64,000 nucleotides of DNA from Rahnella bruchi (GTDB lineage: Bacteria > Pseudomonadota > Gammaproteobacteria > Enterobacterales > Enterobacteriaceae): NCBI RefSeq assembly GCF_003614975.1, contig NZ_QZWI01000009.1:124001-188000 (forward strand). The letters run 5' to 3'. Numbering within the stretch: position 1 is the first letter of the stretch; each line of letters begins with the position of its first letter. Of the stretch, positions 56,932 to 64,000 are shown in pieces. The position numbers and the translations under genes were made by a program. Under the pieces are notes generated by a model that saw only the letters and a program-made list of their open reading frames with translations, made no database searches and was not told the origin of the DNA.

Positions 56932-57681
56932 CTACAGCTTTGCAGCGAAGAATGCGGTGGCTTCTTTCAGCGCATGAACCGAAACTTTATGCTTCGCACC
57001 GGGCTCTGCTATGAACGTCAGATGGGTATCTGCGCCGCTGTCTGCCAGTTCCTCACGCAACCGCTGGCTTTCAGCAAAAGGCACCACATCATCTTCTTCG
57101 CCATGCCAGACAAACAAGGGAATATCGGCGATTAACGCCGTTTTTCCGCCAATATCCAGACTCAGTAGAGGCGCGACTTCGCGTTCAAATACGTCACGCT
57201 GCACGATACCGCCCGCGTTGAAAGCCGGGAATAGATGATTCGATAAACGGGCGAAATAGCCCGACCCCATCAGGTTCGCCGCCGCTTTCACCCACGGAAA
57301 TTTCACCAGCGCCGCCATGGTGGTCATTCCCCCCATCGACACTCCGCCGACGCCTAAACGCAACGGATCCGCCAGACCGCGCCCGACAAACACGTCTTTC
57401 AGTACAGCCAGCTCATCAATGTTGTTTTGTAAAATGCCCCAGAAATTCGCCACAGTTCTGGCATCGTCTTTTTCTGCGCGGGCACCATGCATTAATGCAT
57501 CAGGTAGGATCACGCGAAAGCCCACCTGGGCCAGCGTATAGCCGAAATAGGAATAAATTTCTTTGGACGACAGAAAACCATGATAGAAAAAAATCGTCGG
57601 CAGCTGTTGCTGGTACTGTCCGGCGGGTACGGCGTGGATCACCTGGATGCCTTCAACGTTTTCTTCATACATCTCTACCAT
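56932..57681 (-). CDS. yjfP: Alpha/beta-hydrolase (esterase) YjfP
   Basis: 249 residues, the E. coli length. Oxyanion loop YHGFLSS, nucleophile Ser115 in GGVSMGG, Asp in VWHGEEDDVVPF, His in GAKHKVS: a full triad. The E. coli protein shows carboxylesterase activity; the natural substrate is unknown. In E. coli it neighbours bsmA (yjfO), from which a chemoreceptor gene separates it here. Confidence 0.92.
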   Translation of the reverse strand: MVEMYEENVEGIQVIHAVPAGQYQQQLPTIFFYHGFLSSKEIYSYFGYTLAQVGFRVILPDALMHGARAEKDDARTVANFWGILQNNIDELAVLKDVFVGRGLADPLRLGVGGVSMGGMTTMAALVKFPWVKAAANLMGSGYFARLSNHLFPAFNAGGIVQRDVFEREVAPLLSLDIGGKTALIADIPLFVWHGEEDDVVPFAESQRLREELADSGADTHLTFIAEPGAKHKVSVHALKEATAFFAAKL

Positions 57682-57902
57682 CGTGTATTCCCCTGCACGT
57701 TTAGAAAAATTATGGCCTCACTGTATTCTGACATTCTACGGGTCTGGGAACCGGCGACCACTCCCTTTTTCGTATAAATTATAACCCGTTATACTCAGTT
57801 CTCTTTTTTCTGAGCATTGCCCTTAATTCAAATTCACATATTTATGTTTATTTCCTTGATTTGGATCAATTTATATTGAAATAAACAGTTACATTTGATC
57901 AT

Positions 57903-57929
57903 TAATCCTTTCCCGTTTTCCGCCGTTAG
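57903..57929 (+). promoter_or_regulatory. Putative FliA-type promoter upstream of the second chemoreceptor
   Basis: TAATCCTT (57903-57910), 11 bases, GCCGTTAG (57922-57929). The spacer is exact and the -10 keeps six of eight bases of GCCGATAA. The -10 is also one arm of an inverted repeat, CCGTTAG (57923-57929)/CTAACGG (57944-57950), just before the ribosome site. Weaker than the promoter at 40181. Confidence 0.5.
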
Positions 57930-57959
57930 TGCGCTATCAGAAGCTAACGGAAAAATCCC

Positions 57960-59909
57960 ATGAAAACGTCATCAAAACGCGCATTTCGCAGCTGGAGCAT
58001 TGGCGCAAAACTGGCCAGCATCGCCTCTTTGCTGGTCGGTTCGTTATTTATTATTTTCACTTTGTCACTGACTCACTCCGCCGGTAAACAGGTGAATGAG
58101 CTCGCCGTCAATGCCATTTCCGAACAGGTGACCGGCGTGGTCGACATGATTGAAATGTACAACGCCAGCCTGAATGCCGAGGTGGATAGCTATACGCGAC
58201 TGTTCAGCCATTTTCTGCCAGAGAATTTCGAACTCGATACTGCCAGTCCGGTGATGGTCGGCGAACAGTCCTCGCCGGTGATTAAAGCAGGCGGCACACC
58301 GCTGAATCTCGACAGTAAAATCCCCGATGATTTTCTGGCCCGCACCGGCGCAATTTCTACGGTATTCGCACGCCGCGGCGATGATTTTATTCGCGTGACC
58401 ACCTCGCTGAAAAAGCAGGATGGCAACCGCGCCATCGGGACTCTGCTCGACAATACCAGTCCGGCCTACGCGCAGATTATGACCGGACAATCCTTCAGCG
58501 GTCTGGCGACATTGTTCGGCAAAAAATACATCACCAAATATCAGCCGGTGCGCGACGCACAGGGCAGCGTGATTGGCATTTTGTTCGTGGGTGTGGATAT
58601 CACTAAAGAATACGCCGACATGCGGTCCAAAATACTTTCCAAGCGGATTGGTGAACAGGGGTATTTCTTTGTGCTCAACAGTGCGCCGGGGAAAGATCTC
58701 GGTAAATATCTGGTACATGCGACAGACGAAGGGAAAACGCCTGCCTGGCCTGAAGGAGAGCTGCAACAGGTGATGGCGCAACCGAACGGTCAGCATGAAT
58801 ACACCGATACTGCCAGCCATCACCAGCAATTTATGGTGTATGCGAATGTACCCGCCTGGCACTGGGTGGTCGTCGGCAGCACTGATAAAGACAGCCTGAT
58901 GGAGCAGGTGAACAACACCCGCAATCATTTCCTGCTGATAAGCCTGCTGGCGCTGGCCTGTTTTGCAGCGCTGTTCATCTGGCTGACGCGCAAACTGGTC
59001 AGCCGCCCGCTCAGCGACGTGGTACATATCGCCCAACAATATGCCAGCGGTGACCTGCGCGCGCGGGCTGAAACCCGGCGTATCGATGAAATTGGTGCCC
59101 TGATGCATGCGATCGACGGTATCGGCCACGGGCTGGAGAAAATTGTCGGAGAGGTACGCCAGGTTTCGTCGGAAATCATGCTCAACACCCAGGGACTGGC
59201 GCATGACAGCGAGCAGATCAATCAGCAGATTGGCACGCAGGCCAGCAGTCTCGAAGAAACGTCAGCCAGCATGGAGCAGATCACCGCCACCGTACAAAAT
59301 ACGGCAGACAACGCCACGCAGGCGACTCAGCTGGTGCAGCAGACCGACAAAGCCGCTACCGTCGGTGCCGATGCGGTGAATCAGTCGGTTGAAAGTATGG
59401 AGGCCATTAAGCACGCCTCAACGCGCATTGCGGATATCACCACAGTTATCGAAGGTATCGCCTTCCAGACCAATATTCTTGCGCTCAACGCCGCGGTAGA
59501 AGCCGCCAGAGCCGGTGAACATGGCCGTGGCTTTGCGGTTGTCGCCTCGGAAGTCCGGGCCCTGGCGCAGCGTAGTTCCAATGCGGTGAAAGAGATCGAA
59601 ACGCTGGTCGCCGACTCCCTGAGCAAAGTTGAAGACGGACACCAGAGTGCCGCCAAAACGCAGGCGAATATGAGCGACATTTTGCAGGGGATCCGTCAGG
59701 TGAAAGTGCTGATGAGCGATATCGACGTGGCATCACACGAACAGTCTTCCGGTATTTCGCAGGTGAATATTGCCATTATGCAGATTGGGAAAGCGACGCA
59801 GGAAAACGCCACACTGGTGGAAAATTCACAGCAAACCGCGGCGGCACTCAGCGAGCAAGGGCGTCACCTCTCCCAGCTGGTCAGCGTCTTTAAAATTTCC
59901 GAACGGTAA
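57960..59909 (+). CDS. Methyl-accepting chemotaxis protein with Cache sensor
   Basis: 649 residues. Transmembrane helix 1 (about 19-41), a periplasmic sensor of some 275 residues of the Cache3-Cache2 type ([60 protein letters not shown]), helix 2 (about 322-341), HAMP (about 342-395), and the signalling domain with [20 protein letters not shown]. The C-terminus SVFKISER lacks the CheR-binding pentapeptide. Cache receptors usually bind small acids or amino acids; the ligand is unknown. Inserted between yjfP and bsmA, an accessory gene relative to E. coli. Confidence 0.94.
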   Translation: MKTSSKRAFRSWSIGAKLASIASLLVGSLFIIFTLSLTHSAGKQVNELAVNAISEQVTGVVDMIEMYNASLNAEVDSYTRLFSHFLPENFELDTASPVMVGEQSSPVIKAGGTPLNLDSKIPDDFLARTGAISTVFARRGDDFIRVTTSLKKQDGNRAIGTLLDNTSPAYAQIMTGQSFSGLATLFGKKYITKYQPVRDAQGSVIGILFVGVDITKEYADMRSKILSKRIGEQGYFFVLNSAPGKDLGKYLVHATDEGKTPAWPEGELQQVMAQPNGQHEYTDTASHHQQFMVYANVPAWHWVVVGSTDKDSLMEQVNNTRNHFLLISLLALACFAALFIWLTRKLVSRPLSDVVHIAQQYASGDLRARAETRRIDEIGALMHAIDGIGHGLEKIVGEVRQVSSEIMLNTQGLAHDSEQINQQIGTQASSLEETSASMEQITATVQNTADNATQATQLVQQTDKAATVGADAVNQSVESMEAIKHASTRIADITTVIEGIAFQTNILALNAAVEAARAGEHGRGFAVVASEVRALAQRSSNAVKEIETLVADSLSKVEDGHQSAAKTQANMSDILQGIRQVKVLMSDIDVASHEQSSGISQVNIAIMQIGKATQENATLVENSQQTAAALSEQGRHLSQLVSVFKISER

Positions 59910-60004
59910 AACGTGGATCGCGCGGCAATTAACACCGTGCGCACTCGCCAGCAGACCGGTGAAAGGGCTACACTCAGACTATCGCCCCTTTACCGGATAT
60001 CACG

Positions 60005-60316
60005 ATGAAATCCCTCCGAATCCCCGCTGCGCTGCTTTTACTGGCTGCGCTAAGCGGTTGCAGTAATCTGATGCAAACCACGCCGGTTGCACCACCTGCC
60101 GTGACGGCCAAAGCGCAGGAAATTACCCGAGCGCAGACATCCACACTGACCAAAATAGGCAGTATTACCGCGGATGTGATGGGCAGCCCGATGGATGTTG
60201 AAGCCGAAATTCAGCGTAAAGCCGATGCCGCTGGCGCGCATTACTACGTGATCATGTTTAACAGTGAAACCATTATTCCCGGCCGCTGGTATTCGCAGGC
60301 AACGTTATACCGCTGA
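60005..60316 (+). CDS. bsmA: Biofilm/peroxide-stress lipoprotein BsmA
   Basis: 103 residues (E. coli 109). Lipoprotein signal with lipobox LSGC (Cys19), then a DUF1471 domain: IGSITADVMGSPMDVEAEIQ, RKADAAGAHYYVIM, RWYSQATLYR. Same superfamily as the two yhcN-like genes. Its TGA abuts the aidB stop (TGATCA), so the two convergent genes share no spacer. Confidence 0.92.
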   Translation: MKSLRIPAALLLLAALSGCSNLMQTTPVAPPAVTAKAQEITRAQTSTLTKIGSITADVMGSPMDVEAEIQRKADAAGAHYYVIMFNSETIIPGRWYSQATLYR

Positions 60317-61948
60317 TCATTCAGCGCCGATCGCGCGGTTGAGCAACTGCTGGCATAAACGTTCAGGCAATAACGTTTCGCCGCGCGAATCGAGCACCAT
60401 TCTGCACCAGGCGTCTGCGACGGGCGGCGAAGCAAATTCCAGCATCTGTGTTGCCGTCATCAGGTTGAACAGCTGACCGGTCAGCCAGCGCCCATGAGGT
60501 TCTTCTGCTGTACGCAGGCGTTGTAAAAACTGGCGGGATGCACGATCAAATATGCGGTTTTGGCCGCGCGCCTGATACAACACCTGTTGCAGCATTTCGC
60601 CGCTGGCGGGCAGCTTTTTGAGCGTGCGCAGTACATCCAGACACATCACATTACCCGATCCTTCCCAGATACTGTTGACGGGCATTTCACGGTAAATGCG
60701 TGGCAGCTCGCTGTCTTCGCAATACCCCATCCCCCCCAACGCTTCCATCGCCTCAGCTACAAAAGGCATTCCCTGACGGCACACCTCAAACTTGGCGGCA
60801 GGTGTCAGCAACCGGCAGAGCAGCTGTTCTGCCGGATTGTCCTGTGCGCCGGTCGCCGCCGCCAGACGCATCAGTACCATCGTTTGCCCTTCCAGCAGCA
60901 GCGCCATGCGGCTGAGCGTTTGTCGCATCAGCGGTTGTTCGATGAGAGGCTTACCAAAAACCTGCCTCTGAAAGGCGTGGTACAACGCAACCGACAGCGC
61001 CCGGCGCATCATGGCGTGGCTGCCCAGCGCGCAATCAAAGCGCGTATGGCCGCCCATTTTCAGGATATGACGGATACCCTCGCCTTCTTCGCCCAGCAGC
61101 CAGCCGGTCGCATTCTGAAACTCTACTTCGCTGCTGGCGTTCGAGCGGTTGCCCAGTTTGTCTTTCAGACGTTCGATGCGAATTAAATTACGCGTTCCAT
61201 CGGGCAGAACCCGTGGCATAAAGAAGCACGAAAGTCCACCATCAGCCTGCGCCAGCACCAGATGGGCATCGCTTTGTGGTACGGAGAAAAACCATTTATG
61301 GCCGAGCAGATGATAAGGCTTTCCGCTACCACGGCCTTCCAGCGCCGTCGCCCGCGTAGTGTTACTGAGTACATCGGAGCCACCCTGTTTCTCGGTCATG
61401 CCCATACCAATCAGCACGCCTTTCTTCTGGTCGCCTGATTGCAGATGCGGGTCATAACGATCGGATAACAGCGGTTTCAGCCAGCCGCTGAATTCCGGCG
61501 GCAGAGTTTTTTGCAGCAACGGGATCGCGCCAAACGTCATGGTCACCGGACATAAGGTTCCCGCTTCAACCTGACCGTGAAGAATAAAACGCGCCGCACG
61601 GGCTACAGACGAACCAATACGCGCATCTTCTTGCCACGGCAAATTATGCACCCGGTTAGCGATCAGCCCCTGCATCAGCAAATGCCAGGCAGGATGAAAA
61701 CGCACGTCATCGAGACGCTCACCGCAGGAGTCATAACGCAAAAGTTCGGGTGGATTGGTATTCGCCAGCCTTCCCAGTTCCAGCGATTCCGCAGAACCCA
61801 GCTGTTGCCCCAGCGACGCCAGCACATCGGCATCCCAGCCAGCCTGCTGACGGGAGACCGCTTCGCGCAGCGGTGTATCAGATAGGAATAAATTACTGTT
61901 ACTCAGTGGCTTGGGCTGATTAAAAACCCGATGTGTTTCCCAGTTCAT
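60317..61948 (-). CDS. aidB: Acyl-CoA dehydrogenase-like adaptive response protein AidB
   Basis: 543 residues (E. coli 541) from ATG 61948, after AAAGGGAG; the longer frame to 62020 lacks support. Acyl-CoA dehydrogenase fold with FAD: GMGMTEKQGGSDVLSNTTRA, the KWFFS stretch and RIYREMPVNSIWEGSGNVMC. The C-terminal region binds DNA in E. coli; part of the alkylation (Ada) response there. I did not see an obvious Ada box. Confidence 0.96.
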   Translation of the reverse strand: MNWETHRVFNQPKPLSNSNLFLSDTPLREAVSRQQAGWDADVLASLGQQLGSAESLELGRLANTNPPELLRYDSCGERLDDVRFHPAWHLLMQGLIANRVHNLPWQEDARIGSSVARAARFILHGQVEAGTLCPVTMTFGAIPLLQKTLPPEFSGWLKPLLSDRYDPHLQSGDQKKGVLIGMGMTEKQGGSDVLSNTTRATALEGRGSGKPYHLLGHKWFFSVPQSDAHLVLAQADGGLSCFFMPRVLPDGTRNLIRIERLKDKLGNRSNASSEVEFQNATGWLLGEEGEGIRHILKMGGHTRFDCALGSHAMMRRALSVALYHAFQRQVFGKPLIEQPLMRQTLSRMALLLEGQTMVLMRLAAATGAQDNPAEQLLCRLLTPAAKFEVCRQGMPFVAEAMEALGGMGYCEDSELPRIYREMPVNSIWEGSGNVMCLDVLRTLKKLPASGEMLQQVLYQARGQNRIFDRASRQFLQRLRTAEEPHGRWLTGQLFNLMTATQMLEFASPPVADAWCRMVLDSRGETLLPERLCQQLLNRAIGAE

Positions 61949-62034
61949 CGCCTGCTCCCTTTCAAAAGGACATGGCCTAAGTATGGTAAAAATCGGGGAA
62001 TTAACAGGCGGGCGGATCACAAAGGCAGAAATGC

Positions 62035-62061
62035 AAACGGGAGCCCGAAGGCTCCCGTTTT
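62035..62061. terminator. Terminator between aidB and rlmB
   Basis: AAACGGGAGCC, loop CGAA, GGCTCCCGTTTT: a stable stem with a short T-run; probably ends rlmB. Confidence 0.75.
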
Positions 62062-62085
62062 AATCAGCGACTGAATAAGCAGAAA

Positions 62086-62829
62086 TCAGCTTTTCTTCAG
62101 GCCGCGCTGACGTACCGCTTCGAAAAGGCAAACACCGGTTGCAACAGAAACGTTCAGGGAAGACACGCTCCCAGCCATTGGGATGCTGATCAGTTCGTCG
62201 CAATGTTCGCGGGTCAGTCGGCGCATACCTTCGCCTTCTGCACCCATCACCAGCGCCATCGGGCCGGTCATTTTACTCTGGAACAGGTCGTGATCGGCTT
62301 CACCGGCAGTACCGACGATCCAGACATTATGTTCCTGCAATACGCGCAGGGTACGCGCCAGATTGGTCACGTTGATCAGTGGCACGTTTTCAGCAGCGCC
62401 ACTGGCGACTTTCTTCGCCGTAGCATTCAGTTTGGCAGAACGGTCACGCGGGACGATCACGGCGTGAACACCGGCGGCATCCGCAGTACGCAAACAAGCG
62501 CCCAGGTTGTGCGGATCGGTAACGCCATCCAGCACCAGCAGGAACGGACAATCGAGGCTTTCCAGCAGCGCAGGCAGATCGTTTTCCTGATACTGACGGC
62601 CTTCGCGCACGCGCGCGATAATGCCCTGATGCACGGCACCCTCGGATTTATCATCCAGCCACTGACGGCTCGCCACCTGGATCACGATACCGCTGGCTTC
62701 CAGCTCGTCGATCAGCGGTTTCAGGCGTTTATCGTCACGACCTTTCAGGATGAAGACTTCCAGAAAGCGTTGCGGGTCGTTATCGAGTAAGGCTTTAACG
62801 GAATGGATACCGTAAATAATTTCGCTCAT
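62086..62829 (-). CDS. rlmB: 23S rRNA 2'-O-methyltransferase RlmB (G2251)
   Basis: 247 residues (E. coli 243). SpoU fold: an N-terminal L30e-like domain, then motif 1 ([20 protein letters not shown]), motif 2 ([20 protein letters not shown]) and motif 3 ([20 protein letters not shown]). Downstream of rnr in the same direction, as in E. coli. Confidence 0.98.
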   Translation of the reverse strand: MSEIIYGIHSVKALLDNDPQRFLEVFILKGRDDKRLKPLIDELEASGIVIQVASRQWLDDKSEGAVHQGIIARVREGRQYQENDLPALLESLDCPFLLVLDGVTDPHNLGACLRTADAAGVHAVIVPRDRSAKLNATAKKVASGAAENVPLINVTNLARTLRVLQEHNVWIVGTAGEADHDLFQSKMTGPMALVMGAEGEGMRRLTREHCDELISIPMAGSVSSLNVSVATGVCLFEAVRQRGLKKS

Positions 62830-62848
62830 GATGCTCTTTAAAATAGAC

Positions 62849-62872
62849 TTGCGGACAGCAAGCTGTCCGCAA
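62849..62872 (-). repeat. Perfect 11-bp inverted repeat between rnr and rlmB
   Basis: TTGCGGACAGC, AA, GCTGTCCGCAA. No T-run follows on the minus strand, so it is more likely an RNA processing or stability hairpin in the rnr-rlmB message than a terminator. Confidence 0.7.
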
Positions 62873-62926
62873 TTTAATTAACAGTAATTGCGGGCGATTC
62901 TATCACAGAATAATCACCCGTCTGGC

Positions 62927-64000
62927 TTAGCTTTCTGCTGACTTTTTCTTCGTACGTTTGGCTTTGGTTGCCGCAGCAATTTTTGCTGTTTTATCAGAAG
63001 GCTTCTTAGCTTTCTTCGGCTTGCCGTCTTTACCGACCGCGCCTACCGCTTTCTCTTTCTTCGGCTTGGCAGGTTTCGCGTCATCTTTGCGGAATGCGCT
63101 GTCCGGCTCAAAGTTCACATTTTTCTTACCGGTGCGACGTCGGCCAGCATTAGCCGGTGCCGCGGAACGCATGGAGCGTTCGCCGCCTTTTTTAGCGCGA
63201 TCGCGTGCAGTTTTGCCTTCACCGCGGGCTTTGCGGGTGCTGGAAACCAGTGCGAAATCGATTTTACGTTCGTCCATATGTACGGCTTCAACGCGGATTT
63301 CAACGGTATCACCAAGGCGGTAAACCGAACCGGAAGACTCGCCAACCAGACGCTGGCCGATGTTGTCGTAACGGTAATAATCGTTGTCGAGTGAAGACAC
63401 ATGCACCAGACCGTCGATGAACAGATCGTTGAGGCGTACGAAGAAACCAAAGCCGGTGACGCTGGCGATAGTGCCGGTAAATACCTCTCCGACGTGATCT
63501 TGCATGAAGTCACACTTCAGCCAGTCCGCCACATTACGGGTCGCTTCGTCCGCACGGCGTTCTGCCATCGAACAATGCTCGCCGAGCTGCAACATATCTT
63601 CGTAATCACTGTGCCAGCCACCGGTAGGCGTCCAGCGATCTTTCAGCGTGCCGTGCTCTTTCGCCAGCAGATATTTGATAGCACGGTGAAGCGCCAGATC
63701 CGGATAGCGGCGGATTGGTGATGTGAAGTGACCATAAGATCCCAGCGCCAGACCGAAGTGGCCACGGTTTTCCGGATCGTAAATCGCCTGTTTCATTGAA
63801 CGCAACAGCATGGTTTGCAGCATTTCACGGTCAGGGCGATCGGCCAGTTCATCCATGATCTGAGCATAATCTTTCGGCTCAGGCTTCATGCCGCCGCCCA
63901 TCACCAGACCCAGCTCACCCAGCACGCTTTTCAGCGCGGAGATGTGATCATCGCTCGGACGGTCATGCACACGGAACAGCGCCGGTTCGTTATGTTTTTC
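62927..64000 (-). CDS. rnr: Ribonuclease R, 5' part beyond window edge
   Basis: 357 codons of the C-terminal part; the frame is open to the edge (64000) and begins inside the RNB catalytic domain ([16 protein letters not shown]). Visible: [20 protein letters not shown] with RRYPDL, the end of RNB, a full S1 domain ([20 protein letters not shown]) and the Lys-rich basic tail ([19 protein letters not shown]). 3'-5' exoribonuclease for structured RNA, cold and stationary phase, tmRNA partner. Confidence 0.98.
   Translation of the reverse strand, partial: EKHNEPALFRVHDRPSDDHISALKSVLGELGLVMGGGMKPEPKDYAQIMDELADRPDREMLQTMLLRSMKQAIYDPENRGHFGLALGSYGHFTSPIRRYPDLALHRAIKYLLAKEHGTLKDRWTPTGGWHSDYEDMLQLGEHCSMAERRADEATRNVADWLKCDFMQDHVGEVFTGTIASVTGFGFFVRLNDLFIDGLVHVSSLDNDYYRYDNIGQRLVGESSGSVYRLGDTVEIRVEAVHMDERKIDFALVSSTRKARGEGKTARDRAKKGGERSMRSAAPANAGRRRTGKKNVNFEPDSAFRKDDAKPAKPKKEKAVGAVGKDGKPKKAKKPSDKTAKIAAATKAKRTKKKSAES

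Noticed and set aside
58065-59204. 379-codon open frame antisense to the second chemoreceptor gene
   Set aside because: Long but caused by GC-rich codon bias of the real gene; the plus-strand frame has full MCP motifs, the antisense one none.

Overview
The window is a stretch of chromosome from a gammaproteobacterium of the order Enterobacterales. Almost every protein matches its Escherichia coli counterpart in length and key motifs, usually to within a few residues. Gene order, pmrAB lying directly behind dacB, and the sequence divergence from E. coli point to the Yersiniaceae side (Serratia/Rahnella/Ewingella-like). That family-level guess comes from memory and is not proven by the sequence. 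No complete prophage, insertion sequence, CRISPR array or rRNA operon was seen.

Layout. Positions 1-2697: three genes of a membrane-fusion-protein plus ABC-2 permease export system, the last one cut by the window edge. 3025-4050: yhbW. 4134-22241: on the minus strand, the classic transcription/translation block: rlmE-ftsH-folP-glmM-secG-leuU, then metY-rimP-nusA-infB-rbfA-truB-rpsO-pnp-nlpI-yrbN-deaD. 22424-26863: yhbY and dacB-pmrA-pmrB on the plus strand, with greA between them on the minus strand. 26949-29784: rplU-rpmA-yhbE-obgE (minus). 30044-32388: ispB, a YfeC-like HTH gene, a 690-base AT-rich spacer and the Ner-like gene sfsB. 32449-35521: mdh and argR diverging, then two tandem yhcN-like genes. 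35829-64000: a second block, which in E. coli lies far away (about 95-96 min): mpl, fbp, ppa, ytfP, tamB-tamA, msrA, ytfL, ytfK, ytfJ, cysQ, cpdB, fklB, ytfB, rpsF-priB-rpsR-rplI, yjfP, bsmA, aidB, rlmB and rnr (cut by the window edge). Two chemoreceptor genes are inserted in this block.

How the genes work together. The first block is the RNA and ribosome core: initiator tRNA, ribosome maturation factors (RimP, RbfA, TruB, RlmE, YhbY, ObgE), NusA and IF2, and the cold-shock/RNA-decay set (DeaD, PNPase; RNase R at the far end). FtsH, GlmM, FolP, IspB, DacB, Mpl and the TAM complex cover envelope and cofactor housekeeping. PmrAB would sense iron and cationic peptides. The two chemoreceptors, both preceded by FliA-type promoter sequences, imply a flagellated, chemotactic cell.

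Most interesting points: (1) a structured, terminator-ended intergenic segment at 35622-35745 that looks like an undescribed small RNA, at the joint between two chromosome blocks; (2) a divergent pair of phage-Mu-regulator-like genes (Mu-type HTH and Ner-like SfsB) around an AT-rich spacer, which resembles a domesticated Mu c/ner switch; (3) FliA-type promoters for the two inserted chemoreceptors; (4) tandem yhcN duplication; (5) the conserved 26-codon yrbN overlapping deaD.
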